From assembly GCF_050107715.1 (NCBI RefSeq), contig NZ_JBNILN010000001.1:434001-498000 (forward strand): 64,000 nucleotides of DNA, written 5' to 3'. Shown here piece by piece: positions 53,860-62,456 of this stretch; the first letter of the stretch is position 1, and each line of letters begins with the position of its first letter. The notes beneath the pieces are model-generated. The model did no database searches, was not told the DNA's origin, and was given only the letters and a program-made list of their open reading frames with translations. This DNA is from Metabacillus_B sp050107715. Its GTDB lineage: Bacteria; Bacillota; Bacilli; Bacillales; Bacillaceae. A program made the position numbers and the translations under genes.

Positions 53860-54560
53860 AGCGGGGCAGGCTGCAGGGGGGGAGTTTAAATTTTTTTAGG
53901 TTCAATGTCTGACATTGGGAAGCGGCTGCATCGGACACCTTTGAAACATGATGCTGGGAAGCGGCTGCATCGGACACCTTTGGAACATGATACCGGGAAG
54001 CGGCTGCCTCCGTCCCCCGCTCTGCTAAAGCACTAAACCTCTGGCACCATATTGTATAAGACTTTGTCGCACAAGGGATGGTAAGGTCTTAGCTCCGTCC
54101 CCTCAGAGGCAGAAAATTGGGGACGGAGGATTCCTCCGTCCCCTATTATGTCAACCAATCTTGCTCTGTCCCTTAAGCCTTGAAAACGTTCCGAGAGTAG
54201 GTATCAGAGATTTCTGCCTCCTTCCCCCACTGCTTTACTGTGACGGGGGCCGGAGGAGAGCCCTCCGGGTTAAATCTGGAGCTGGCCGGGTCTGGCCCTC
54301 ACCCTGATAAAGCATTAAAGCTCTGGCACTAACTCTGCATTCCTTTGTGCTGCAAGGGATTCGGAGCATCGGTCTCTGTCCCGCTCTGCATTAAAGCAGT
54401 GGGGGACTGGCACCGCGCCTGTCCCCACTTTCGCTGCCGTACTAAAGCTCCGGCACCTGATCTGCAGATCCTTGTCGTATAAGGGATTACGGCGTAGTTT
54501 CTCTGTCCCCCATCCCTTTAGCGTACTAAATCTCCGGCACCATCACCCCACCACCAGATG
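53860..54560. repeat. REP-like mosaic repeat cluster 4
   Basis: Non-coding. It opens with a 36-bp direct repeat around GGGAAGCGGCTGCATCGGACACCTTTG (two full copies and a partial, 53915-54005). It then contains AAAGCACTAAACCTC modules, a class A palindrome at 54119-54143 with ATTATGTCAACC after it, and a class B palindrome at 54402-54426. The apparent start of the long downstream frame lies in its last bases, which is one reason for choosing a later start there. Confidence 0.87.
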
Positions 54561-54664
54561 AATCAGGCGCCTAATTCTCCTTTTCCAGAAAATAAACTAG
54601 GTATTTCGACTCATTTTTCTGGTTTGTATGTTTCTTCCTCTAGCGCAAAATTCCTATCCCCGCT

Positions 54665-54670
54665 TATAAT
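54665..54670 (+). promoter_or_regulatory. Possible -10 box for the GGDEF-EAL gene
   Basis: TATAAT 38 nt before the chosen start, without a clear -35. It lies just outside repeat cluster 4. Confidence 0.3.
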
Positions 54671-54707
54671 AGCTTTGCAGACTTCAAAATTCGACAAAAT
54701 AACCAAT

Positions 54708-57575
54708 ATGGTGATCCTATTGACCTTTCAAATTAAAAACCCCCTTAACTGGCTTGGTGTTGCTGTTCTAACTGCTTTGGCCATGCTGGGAAACTATTAT
54801 TCCATCGAGATCTTTTTTGGAATTGATTTTCTTTTCGGTTCAATTTTTGTCTTTTTAATTGTTTATTGTTATGGCATCAAGCCGGGGCTGGCTGCTTCCG
54901 TCCTGGCAGGTGCAGCCACTTATTTTCTTTGGAATCATTTATTCGGTCTCGTTATCTTAACGGCGGAAAGTTTGTCAGTGTACTTGCTTTACCGAAAATA
55001 CCGGGTGAATGTGGCCATTATGGATGGACTTTTTTGGCTTTTTATCGGAATTCCACTCGTTTTCTGGTTTTATTTCGGATTTCTCGACATGGATTTGCTC
55101 GATACAGCTATTGTAAGCCTCAAATATATGGTGAACGGGATTTTCAACTGCCTTGTTTTTTCCATCCTCTATCTTATGTATCAGCAGTACGTCTTAAAGA
55201 AAGCCCGGCCAAAAAGGTTTCAGGAGCTTTTGTTTATTACATTTACATCTGTTTTTCTAATTCCGACCGTGTTTCTTTTAGTTTATGAAGGCAACAAAGA
55301 ATACAGGGGAGAATTGGATAATATTAGCCAGTCTGCATCTCTTAAAACCCAGATGATCAAAAGCTCTCTGACCAACTGGGAATCGACCCATCGCGCCTCT
55401 CTAAATACTCTGCGCCTCTATATAACGAGCAGCAGCAATATGGACAGCCATTTGCGGGAGCTCGGCCGGACAATGCCATATGTGCAGGATATATATGTTT
55501 TTAACCAGCGCAAGGATTTGAACCATATCTACTCCGAGACTTCTAATCTGCCTTTTTACGATGTTAAGTTTTTAAAGCTGTCAGAACTGTATCCTTATGT
55601 TACCGATGTTTATTTTAATCATTTTACACGCGAGCAGATGACGAGCATCGTTGTCCCGATTCATGAAAAGAGCTATACAGGCTTTGCTGTGGCCACCTAC
55701 CGCATGAAGGATTTGCTGGTGCTTCTGAACAACATGAAGCCGACGGAGAACATAGAAGTGAGTTTATACAATGAGCATGAGCTTAGCATGTTCCGCATTG
55801 GACAACTCAAAAACAATCAATTCGTGAGAACGGATGATTACTCCAAGCCATTTATCATGCAGCCTCTTGAGGATACAGGCTCAAACAAGATCAGCATGTG
55901 GAAGCAATCGTACTTAGCAGAAGTGGCTGAGGTGCCCGCCATTCCGTGGCGCCCTATGACAACAGTAAAAGTTGAACCTTACCAGAATGCGCTGTATGCC
56001 AGCTACACCCGTCTTTTAGGTATTGTGCTCATGATTATCGGCTTTTCCATTGCCATTGCCTATTACCTGAGCAGCGTGCTGGTCCGATCCATCCGGCAGC
56101 TGTCTAACATCACCGAACAGCTTTCCGCTTCAAAGCTGACACACCATAAGGCGTCCTGGCCAAAAACGAGCATTACAGAGGTTTCGCGGCTGATCAGGAG
56201 CTTTGAGCAGCTGATTACAGATTTTAACCGCGTGATGCAAGAGCTGCGGCAAAAGCAAAAAAAGCTTGAATACTTTGCTCATTTTGATGTCCTGACGAAT
56301 ATGCACAACCGGTATTCGTTTACAGAGCAGCTGGAAAAAGAGCTCCGTCTCGCCACACAGTTTGACCGCTCTGTAGCAATTATGTTCTGTGATCTGGACC
56401 GGTTCAAATTGATTAACGACTCTCTTGGACACGATACCGGAGACGAGCTGCTGAAGGAATTAGCCGATACGATCCGCAGAGTATGCGGAGAGCGGGCTAT
56501 TCTCTGCAGACACGGCGGGGATGAGTTTTTGATTGCCCTTCCGAACAGCGGGGCGGAAGAAAGAAATCTTGAAGACATCTCAGCCCAGCTTCTGGAGGAA
56601 ATGGCCAAACCGATTCTGATCGGGGACAATGAGGTGAGCGTAACCTGCAGCATTGGCATCAGTCTTTTTCCGCAGCATGCTGAGACCATCGATGACCTGA
56701 TTTCTACAGCAGATATTGCCATGTACAGTGCGAAGGAAAAAGGAAAAAACACATATGAATTCTTCACACCCGAGCTAAACAATAATCTGGCCAGAAGAGT
56801 CGCCATTGAAAAAGAACTTCAGCGAGCTCTGGAATTAAACGAATTCACCTTATATTACCAGCCTCAGGTTTCCCTTGAAACGATGAAAATAACGGGTCTC
56901 GAGGCGCTGATCAGGTGGTATAATCCGAATCTCGGCCATGTCTCTCCCGGCGAATTTATTCCTGTTGCAGAAGAAACAGGAATTGTCCGGAAGCTTGGAG
57001 AATGGGTGATTGACCAGGCCGCAAGAGATCTGAAGGGGTTAATGGAATCCGGCATTCACGATATCAACGTGGCTGTAAATATTTCGATTAAACAGTTTTA
57101 TCATGAATCCCTTCCGGAGTTTATCCTGAGCAAGCTGCAGGAGCATGGCGTACCAAGCTCTCTCTTTAAAATTGAAATAACAGAAAGTGTGGTCATTGAT
57201 CATTTTGACCTTGTTCTTAATCAGCTTCACACCTTGAAGGAAGCAGGCATTCAAGTCGCACTCGATGATTTTGGAACCGGATTTTCTTCATTGAATTACT
57301 TGAAAATCCTGCCTATTGATATTGTTAAAATTGACCGTTCCTTTATCAAGGATATCCTATCCAATGAACAGGATGCCGCAATTGTACAAGCTATCATCCA
57401 GATTGCAGACAGCAAAAACCTGACCGTAATCGCAGAAGGCGTGGAAACAGCCGAGCATACTTCTTTCCTCCAATCAGTTGGCTGCCCCCAGGCCCAAGGT
57501 TACGTATTCAGCAGACCACAGCCAATCGAACAGCTTCTTGGTCGTCTTCTCCCTCTGCAGGAAGCGGCAAAATAG
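54708..57575 (+). CDS. Membrane GGDEF-EAL cyclic-di-GMP signalling protein
   Basis: 955 residues from the ATG at 54708; a TTG four codons on has GGTGATC in front and is equally possible. The region upstream is repeat DNA. Five to six transmembrane helices (about 10-180), a further membrane segment near 185-205, an extracellular sensor region (about 210-425) and a closing membrane helix (about 430-455), then a HAMP-like linker. The GGDEF domain has an intact GGDEF (RHGGDEFLIAL, about 605) and the EAL domain an intact LEALIRW plus DDFGTGFSSL and VIAEGVET. Both synthesis and breakdown of c-di-GMP are therefore possible. Such proteins switch between motility and polysaccharide/biofilm states, fitting the window. 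Confidence 0.93.
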   Translation: MVILLTFQIKNPLNWLGVAVLTALAMLGNYYSIEIFFGIDFLFGSIFVFLIVYCYGIKPGLAASVLAGAATYFLWNHLFGLVILTAESLSVYLLYRKYRVNVAIMDGLFWLFIGIPLVFWFYFGFLDMDLLDTAIVSLKYMVNGIFNCLVFSILYLMYQQYVLKKARPKRFQELLFITFTSVFLIPTVFLLVYEGNKEYRGELDNISQSASLKTQMIKSSLTNWESTHRASLNTLRLYITSSSNMDSHLRELGRTMPYVQDIYVFNQRKDLNHIYSETSNLPFYDVKFLKLSELYPYVTDVYFNHFTREQMTSIVVPIHEKSYTGFAVATYRMKDLLVLLNNMKPTENIEVSLYNEHELSMFRIGQLKNNQFVRTDDYSKPFIMQPLEDTGSNKISMWKQSYLAEVAEVPAIPWRPMTTVKVEPYQNALYASYTRLLGIVLMIIGFSIAIAYYLSSVLVRSIRQLSNITEQLSASKLTHHKASWPKTSITEVSRLIRSFEQLITDFNRVMQELRQKQKKLEYFAHFDVLTNMHNRYSFTEQLEKELRLATQFDRSVAIMFCDLDRFKLINDSLGHDTGDELLKELADTIRRVCGERAILCRHGGDEFLIALPNSGAEERNLEDISAQLLEEMAKPILIGDNEVSVTCSIGISLFPQHAETIDDLISTADIAMYSAKEKGKNTYEFFTPELNNNLARRVAIEKELQRALELNEFTLYYQPQVSLETMKITGLEALIRWYNPNLGHVSPGEFIPVAEETGIVRKLGEWVIDQAARDLKGLMESGIHDINVAVNISIKQFYHESLPEFILSKLQEHGVPSSLFKIEITESVVIDHFDLVLNQLHTLKEAGIQVALDDFGTGFSSLNYLKILPIDIVKIDRSFIKDILSNEQDAAIVQAIIQIADSKNLTVIAEGVETAEHTSFLQSVGCPQAQGYVFSRPQPIEQLLGRLLPLQEAAK

Positions 57576-57576
57576 A

Positions 57577-57612
57577 AGAAAAGCCGGAGCAAAGAATCCC
57601 GGCTTTTCTTTG
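57577..57612 (+). terminator. Terminator of the GGDEF-EAL gene
   Basis: AGAAAAGCCGG pairs with CCGGCTTTTCT around a 10-11-nt loop, ending in TTT; it can also serve the convergent comK gene. Confidence 0.8.
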
Positions 57613-57631
57613 TGTGCTAACAAGCCTCATC

Positions 57632-58144
57632 TTAGAATGAATAATGGTCATCCTTCCAGGGCTTGGACTCCATTAAAATTTTTCTTCGCTGCTGATAGGC
57701 CAGAGCAAGCTGGGCCGTTTTCCCAACTTTGCTTGTTATGTATTCCTTCAGCAGCGGAATAAACAACGTTTCCCCATTCGAAAAGACAACAACCGACTTA
57801 TTCTTATATGAGCGGACATCCTTCACATGATCCACTGCAAGCCAGATCACCTGATCACTCTTGGGTGACATCGAAGGGAACATATAAATATCATTAAACT
57901 CACAAACACACACAGGCAGAAGCTTTTGCCTCAGCAGAATCTCGCCTGAAGCTCTCAGCCTTCCTTCATAGCTGCTGCCGTAAAATACACAATTATCCTC
58001 AATAATAGCTGTAGCTGCTTTCTTATATTCAAGCTTTCCGTCATACTCATGGATAAGGGTAAAAACATTTCCATGCTCATCCCACTTGGATTCCAGAGCC
58101 ATTGTCTTTCTCTTTATATAGTATTCATCAAAGACTTCCTCCAC
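57632..58144 (-). CDS. comK: ComK family competence transcription factor
   Basis: 170 residues from a GTG at 58144 with AAGGGGAGA upstream. The centre matches ComK: DNCVFYGSSYEGRLRASGEI compares with the CRFFGSSYAGRKAGTYEV region, followed by IYMFPSMSPKSDQVIWLAVDHV and VVFSNGETLFIPL (ComK: VTFSNGKTMELPI). It is about 20 residues shorter than B. subtilis ComK (192), mainly at the C-terminus. ComK activates DNA-uptake genes including comF, and comFA here has a candidate ComK site. Several Bacillaceae have two ComK paralogues; this could be either. A 30-bp palindrome lies 168 nt upstream. Confidence 0.85.
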   Translation of the reverse strand: MEEVFDEYYIKRKTMALESKWDEHGNVFTLIHEYDGKLEYKKAATAIIEDNCVFYGSSYEGRLRASGEILLRQKLLPVCVCEFNDIYMFPSMSPKSDQVIWLAVDHVKDVRSYKNKSVVVFSNGETLFIPLLKEYITSKVGKTAQLALAYQQRRKILMESKPWKDDHYSF

Positions 58145-58311
58145 TCAGCTTCTCCCCTTAAACAATAATTCAATAATTGGTAAGATGACAGCAGTCAGCA
58201 CAGCTGCTGAACACCACTCTTAACATGCATCCCCCGCACGGTATGTGTGTTAGGAGATTTTTTGAATGGACTTTCTGCTGATCACATCACACATCACCTC
58301 TGGAATAGTTT

Positions 58312-58341
58312 GTGAAAATAGTAAAATTTAACTATTTTCAC
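58312..58341. promoter_or_regulatory. Near-perfect 30-bp AT-rich palindrome upstream of comK
   Basis: GTGAAAATAGT and ACTATTTTCAC arms around AAAATTTA-type centre; 28 of 30 positions are symmetric. No T-run follows, so it is more likely an operator than a terminator. It contains AAAA and TTTT runs like ComK AT boxes but with different spacing. Confidence 0.5.
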
Positions 58342-58413
58342 ATATTATTATATAAGACTGAAGAATGAGCATTTGTAATTATTTTGTAAAAATATTATTA
58401 AGGAAGGATTCTT

Positions 58414-58485
58414 ATGCAGCCTCCCTATTTAAACGCAGAGGGAGGGAAAAACTCCTGGAAAAGGGCCTTCACTCCTTACTTGTAA
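58414..58485 (+). CDS. Possible 23-aa peptide divergent from comK
   Basis: ATG at 58414 with AAGGAAGG 6 nt upstream, encoding MQPPYLNAEGGKNSWKRAFT plus three residues. No homologue is known to me. The ribosome site is imperfect and no promoter is obvious, so this may be chance. Confidence 0.2.
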   Translation: MQPPYLNAEGGKNSWKRAFTPYL

Positions 58486-58593
58486 CCCTGCTTCGCCATA
58501 TTTGACGGGGGATTATACGGCATCTTTTTATACGCGGAATATAAAAAATCATAAAGCCCAAAATTCTTGCTTTGGATTGAAAGTCAAAGGGAT

Positions 58594-58622
58594 TTGACGG
58601 TTCGTTTTGCAGAAGTTTTATA
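58594..58622 (+). promoter_or_regulatory. Possible SigA promoter upstream of the 25-aa frame
   Basis: TTGACG (5/6), 17 nt, TTTATA (weak -10). Confidence 0.25.
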
Positions 58623-58740
58623 GATATAAAGATTCCGAGCATCCAGCAAGTTATATGGCGTGCAGAAAGACGAATTGGATGGCGGAGAAATACCTATGGA
58701 GTGTCCCGGTCTCTGAGTATAAGCAGGAGGTGCACTCACC

Positions 58741-58818
58741 ATGCCGGTACTTAATCTGACAGACTGGCTCATTTTTCAGTGGGAGCTCCCCTTCAACTCC
58801 GAATTTTCCCACTCCTAA
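58741..58818 (+). CDS. Possible 25-aa peptide
   Basis: ATG at 58741 with a perfect AGGAGGTG about 9 nt upstream, encoding MPVLNLTDWLIFQWELPFNS plus five residues; hydrophobic and tryptophan-rich in the middle. A TTGACG-type -35 lies 140 nt upstream. The strength of the ribosome site is the only strong evidence. No known family. Confidence 0.3.
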   Translation: MPVLNLTDWLIFQWELPFNSEFSHS

Positions 58819-59019
58819 TTTATGCTGCTTAAACTGCTCGTTTGACTTTTTATCGCTCAACCCCCAGTACAATAGCTATTCTTGCGTGTTTTTTCCCTCT
58901 AGTGGCTCTGGAAAGGCCTGCGGAGTTCCATTATCATTTCCATAATCACCGCGCCCGTTTTCGGCTCATCCACTTCGCCAACTTGGAAATGAGCCGCTTA
59001 GAGATCTATGTCGTCTTCG

Positions 59020-59860
59020 GTACACGGGCTGCCACCGCGTTGCTCCGCATGCCTTGGTAGGCCGCCTGCCACCGTGTTGATTTGCTTGAACTGACTGCCA
59101 CCGCGTTGCTCCGCTTGCCTCCGGGTACAACGGCTGAAACTGGAATGATTTGGTTGCCTCCGTCCCCTACTCCGCTAAAGGGCTAAAGCTCCGGCACCTG
59201 CTTCGATTACTCTTTGTGGCACAAGGGATTGAAGCGTTGCTGCTCCGGTACCGAATAGCACGAAAAATGGGGACGGAGGCTGCCTCCGTCCCCCATTATG
59301 TCTACTAAATTCTCTCCGGCACCAATCCATTAAAAGCCTTGCGCGAGACGGAGAGAGAGCTTCCTGCCTCTGGCCCCCAGCGCGGTGAAGCGGCGGGGGT
59401 CGGAGCAACGCAACGGTTTTTTTCTAGAACCCATTTCGGGCGGGTCGGAGCAACGCAACGGGTTTTAGCTGGAACCCATTTCGGGCGGATTGGAGCCACG
59501 GGTTTTAACTGGAACCCATCTAGGGCGGCCGGGGGGCGGAGCAGCGGGTTTTAACTAGTATCCATTCCAGGCACCGGCAAGCTTTGGCGGGTTCTGATCT
59601 CTGCCCCAGACTTTGGTGGAGGGCTTAATCTCCGGCACTAGACGGTGCTCCGCTTATCCTCCTCCCTCCGGCACCGCCCCGGATGCTGCTCTTCCCGCCG
59701 CCCGCTGCTCTTTATCCCAGCTCCACCCGGGCACCCAAAATCACTTCCCAATCCCATGACTTTTCACTAACTACCGTTTGTTCGCCTCTGTGCCTGGATT
59801 GGCTAAAGCCTTACGGTACTGGCACCGCCCTCTTCCCTCCTCCATAGGATAACGCATACC
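59020..59860. repeat. REP-like mosaic repeat cluster 5
   Basis: Non-coding. Starts with GCCACCGCGTTGCTCCGC repeated at about 59028 and 59098, then GGGCTAAAGCTCCGGCACC modules, a class A palindrome at 59269-59293 followed by ATTATGTCTACT, and four tandem units of about 45 bp at 59400-59570 built around CGGAGCAACGCAACG and GAACCCATTTCGGGC. The remainder is degenerate C-rich repeat DNA up to the lipoprotein gene. Confidence 0.87.
59400..59570. repeat. Tandem repeats of about 45 bp inside cluster 5
   Basis: Units start near 59401, 59446, 59490 and 59534 with GGAGCAACGCAACGG-like heads and GGAACCCATTTCGGGCGG-like ends; the first two are closest and the last most degenerate. Confidence 0.85.
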
Positions 59861-59891
59861 AAAATGGGTTTCATTTTGAGGAGGACTCTAT

Positions 59892-60560
59892 TTGAGGAAA
59901 GCTTTTGCCTTGCTGATTGCTGTATTTTTTATTTTAGGCGGATGTGTGGTCAATGAAAAGCCGCAGCAGGAGGAGAAACCGGCTGCTGTGGATAGAGAGC
60001 CTGCTGCGGATAAACCGGTGCAGGCTGAAGAGCCGGCCCGTGAGCCGGAAGAACCGCCTGCGCTGGAAGAGCCTGTTGTTCCGGAGGAGCCTTCTGCACC
60101 TGAAGAGCCTGTTGTTCCGGAGGAGCCTTCTGCACCTGAAGAACCTGCGGCACCCGATGCGGATACGGAGAGCCTGGCTTATCTGACTGCGATTGAGCCG
60201 GTTCTTACCCAGCTTAGTGAGGGGCTTTTGATGTTTGGCCAGCTGAATATAGAGGCGAGCGGGGATCCTTCGCTTCTGACGGATTCGCGCTGGGTGGCTG
60301 AGATGGCGGAGTCCCTTTTGATGATGGAGGGGGCGAGTGAGGAGCTGAAGGGCATTGACGCTCCGCCGCAGATGGAGGAGGCTCATCACTACCTGCTTTT
60401 GGCGGGTGAGGAGATTGCTTATGTGGTGGAGAATTATCCGGAGGCAATTGATACGATGGACATTGTGGGAATTGAGCAGTGTACGGAAGCGCTTTTGAAT
60501 GCCGGGGTGTATTTGGATAAGGCTGCTGTTCTGCTTGGCGGGGCCCCGCCTTCCTACTAA
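59892..60560 (+). CDS. Lipoprotein with a Pro/Glu-rich spacer
   Basis: 222 residues from a TTG at 59892 with GAGGAGGA upstream. Signal peptide with lipobox ILGGC (Cys18), so it should be a membrane-anchored lipoprotein. Residues about 24-88 are a Pro/Glu/Ala spacer containing an exact 36-bp DNA duplication (60066-60101 and 60102-60137; EEPVVPEEPSAP twice). A helical C-terminal domain (about 92-222) follows. The function is unknown; the spacer could lift that domain through the wall. It has no co-directional partner, and the ABC transporter downstream is convergent. Confidence 0.85.
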   Translation: MRKAFALLIAVFFILGGCVVNEKPQQEEKPAAVDREPAADKPVQAEEPAREPEEPPALEEPVVPEEPSAPEEPVVPEEPSAPEEPAAPDADTESLAYLTAIEPVLTQLSEGLLMFGQLNIEASGDPSLLTDSRWVAEMAESLLMMEGASEELKGIDAPPQMEEAHHYLLLAGEEIAYVVENYPEAIDTMDIVGIEQCTEALLNAGVYLDKAAVLLGGAPPSY

Positions 60561-60570
60561 TAGATAACAG

Positions 60571-60598
60571 AAAAAAGAGCGGACAGCTCCTTTTTTCA
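60571..60598. terminator. Bidirectional terminator between the lipoprotein and transporter genes
   Basis: AAAAAAGAGC faces GCTCCTTTTTT with one bulge, with A-run and T-run at the two sides. Confidence 0.7.
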
Positions 60599-60602
60599 TG
60601 CT

Positions 60603-61424
60603 TTAGCCTTTGACGGATCCGGCAAGCAATCCTTTTACGAAGTATTTGCCTAAAAAGATGTAGACGAGCAGGGTTGGCAGGGCGGCGAGCAGGGCGCCTG
60701 CCATTTGCACGTTCCATTGGACGATTTGGCTGCCGGATAGATTCTGGAGGGCGACCATGATGGGCTGCTGGCCGGAGGTGGTGATGGTGACGGCGAATAG
60801 AAATTCGTTCCAGATGTTGGTGAATTGCCAGATGGCGACGACGACGAAGCCTGTGATGGAGAGTGGAATCATGATGTGGCGGAAGATTCCGAGGAAGCTG
60901 GCGCCGTCGATTTTGGCGGTTTCGATCATTTCGTCCGGAATGCTGGCGTAAAAGTTCCGGAACATGAGTGTTGTGATTGGAATTCCGTAGATGACGTGGA
61001 CGAAGATCAGTCCTCCGATTGTGTTATAAAGACCGGCGTCACGCAGGAATTGGATTAATGGGATGAGAATGCTCTGATACGGAATAAACATACCGAAAAG
61101 GATCATCGTAAAGATGGCGTCTGCGCCGCGGAATTTCCATTTGGACAGGACGTAGCCGTTCATGGCTCCGAGCAGGGCGGACAGCAGGGTAGCTGGAATG
61201 ACGAGATAAAACGAGTTCAGCAGGTTGGGTGCAAGCTTTTCGAATGCGGTGCCGTAGCTTGAGAAATCCAGAGCGGAGGGCAGGTTCCACATTCCGGCCA
61301 TTGTGATCTGGTCGAGCGGCTTTAGGCTTGTGATGATCATGACGTAGACCGGCATGAGGAAAAACAGACTCATTGCAAGGAGCAGCAGGTATAGGATGGG
61401 CTTGCCGATTTGTCTTACTGCCAT
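60603..61424 (-). CDS. Sugar ABC transporter permease (MalG type)
   Basis: 273 residues, six transmembrane helices, with the cytoplasmic EAA loop ETAKIDGASFLGIFRHIMIP near 185-205 that contacts the ATPase. The ending (GKYFVKGLLAGSVKG) is typical of MalG-type permeases of the CUT1 family. The ATG at 61424 has AAGGAG upstream and follows the other permease by 1 nt. It needs a partner ATPase such as MsmX/MsmK, which is not in the window; in Bacillus one shared ATPase often serves several such systems. Confidence 0.95.
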   Translation of the reverse strand: MAVRQIGKPILYLLLLAMSLFFLMPVYVMIITSLKPLDQITMAGMWNLPSALDFSSYGTAFEKLAPNLLNSFYLVIPATLLSALLGAMNGYVLSKWKFRGADAIFTMILFGMFIPYQSILIPLIQFLRDAGLYNTIGGLIFVHVIYGIPITTLMFRNFYASIPDEMIETAKIDGASFLGIFRHIMIPLSITGFVVVAIWQFTNIWNEFLFAVTITTSGQQPIMVALQNLSGSQIVQWNVQMAGALLAALPTLLVYIFLGKYFVKGLLAGSVKG

Positions 61425-61425
61425 G

Positions 61426-62394
61426 TCAGGTCTCTCCTTTCCGGCTTGAAATTAGGTATGGAACGATAAAAATGGCGACGGTCAGGAGCATGATGATGGC
61501 GATGGCGGCCCCGTTTGCGTACATATTTCCTCGGAAGGTCGTTTCGAACATGTATACACCCGGTACATCGGTAACGAAGTTGGCTCCGGGACCAGTCATG
61601 GCGTAGATCAGGTCAAAAATTTTCAGCGAGATGTGGGCCATGATAATGATGACACTCACAGTAATCGGGCGCAGCAGGGGCAAAATGATTTTCCGGTAAA
61701 TGGTGAATTCGCTTGCTCCGTCCATGCGTGCCGCTTCTCTTACTTCCTCTGAAATTCCGCGCAGTCCTGCAAGGTACATCGCGAGTGAGAAGCCGGTCAT
61801 TTGCCAGACCGCTGCAAGGACGACAGCGAAAAGGGCGGCAGGCAGCCCAAATTCAATGCTTCCCCACTTGAAGCCGGCGAGAATATTTGTGTCTGTGTAC
61901 CATTTTGGCTGGATGCCGAAATTTTTCAGGAACAGGTTCACCCCGGTAGACGGATTTAAAATCCATTGCCATACAACTCCTGTTACAACAAACGATAAGG
62001 CCATCGGAAAAAAGAAGATGTTGCGGAAGATGGATTCTCCCTTGATTTTCTGATCAAGCAAAATGGCGAGCAGGATGCCCATGACAATCACCAGGCCAAT
62101 AAAGAGAATGGTGAAGAACAGCGTATTTCGCAAATCTGCCTGAAAGCGGAAATCCTGAAACAGGAACAGATAGTTCTCTAGTCCTGCGAAGCTGAAATCA
62201 GGGACGAGGGAGTTCCAGCTGCTGACGGAAACGTACCCTGTCCAGCCGATAAATCCGTAGACAAAGATTAAAATGAGCAAAAATGATGGCAGAAGGAAAC
62301 CGATGGCGGTCAAATGGTCCGCAGACAGCTTCCGCTTTTTAGCGGATTGCACCTTTACAGAGGGTGCGATCGGTGTTTCTTTGACTGTTTCCAA
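61426..62394 (-). CDS. Sugar ABC transporter permease (MalF type)
   Basis: I choose the TTG at 62394, which has GGAGGTG 6 nt upstream (322 aa); a TTG five codons earlier overlaps that site. Six transmembrane helices follow a charged N-terminus (KKRKLSADHLTAIGF). The EAA loop is EVREAARMDGASEFTIYRKI near 215-235. It pairs with the MalG-type permease. A long hairpin separates it from the binding-protein gene, as is common where the binding protein is needed in excess. Confidence 0.95.
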   Translation of the reverse strand: METVKETPIAPSVKVQSAKKRKLSADHLTAIGFLLPSFLLILIFVYGFIGWTGYVSVSSWNSLVPDFSFAGLENYLFLFQDFRFQADLRNTLFFTILFIGLVIVMGILLAILLDQKIKGESIFRNIFFFPMALSFVVTGVVWQWILNPSTGVNLFLKNFGIQPKWYTDTNILAGFKWGSIEFGLPAALFAVVLAAVWQMTGFSLAMYLAGLRGISEEVREAARMDGASEFTIYRKIILPLLRPITVSVIIIMAHISLKIFDLIYAMTGPGANFVTDVPGVYMFETTFRGNMYANGAAIAIIMLLTVAIFIVPYLISSRKGET

Positions 62395-62410
62395 ACCTTG
62401 CACCTCCAAA

Positions 62411-62456
62411 AAATAAGGGTGACCCCCGGTTTGACCGGAGGCCTCACCCCGTTATT
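62411..62456 (-). other. Intercistronic hairpin between binding-protein and permease genes
   Basis: On the minus strand AATAA-GGGGTGA-CC-CCGG elements pair with CCGG-GG-TCACCC-TTATT with a few mismatches, followed by TTTTTT. It probably acts as a partial terminator and 3' stabiliser, raising binding-protein over permease expression. Confidence 0.75.

Larger units (their letters stand above)
58342..59000. other. Gap upstream of comK with possible small genes
   Basis: No sizeable gene supported. Two short plus-strand frames with ribosome sites (58414 and 58741) are listed separately. Two overlapping minus-strand frames (58584-58772 and 58651-58872) have no ribosome site and disagree in frame, so I do not call them; they might be a decayed gene. 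Confidence 0.4.

Noticed and set aside
58381..58510. Riboswitch upstream of comK region
   Set aside because: GA-rich stretch suggested structure, but no known riboswitch core was recognisable and no gene lies properly downstream.
58584..58872. Two overlapping minus-strand frames upstream of comK
   Set aside because: No ribosome sites and they conflict with each other; a decayed gene is possible but not supportable.
8921..59860. Insertion sequences as the source of the GC-rich clusters
   Set aside because: No transposase frame, no terminal inverted repeats bounding a unit and no target duplications were found within any cluster.
59934..60599. 221-codon minus-strand frame opposite the lipoprotein gene
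   Set aside because: Arg/Leu-rich antisense shadow of the Pro/Glu repeats; the plus strand has a lipobox and ribosome site.
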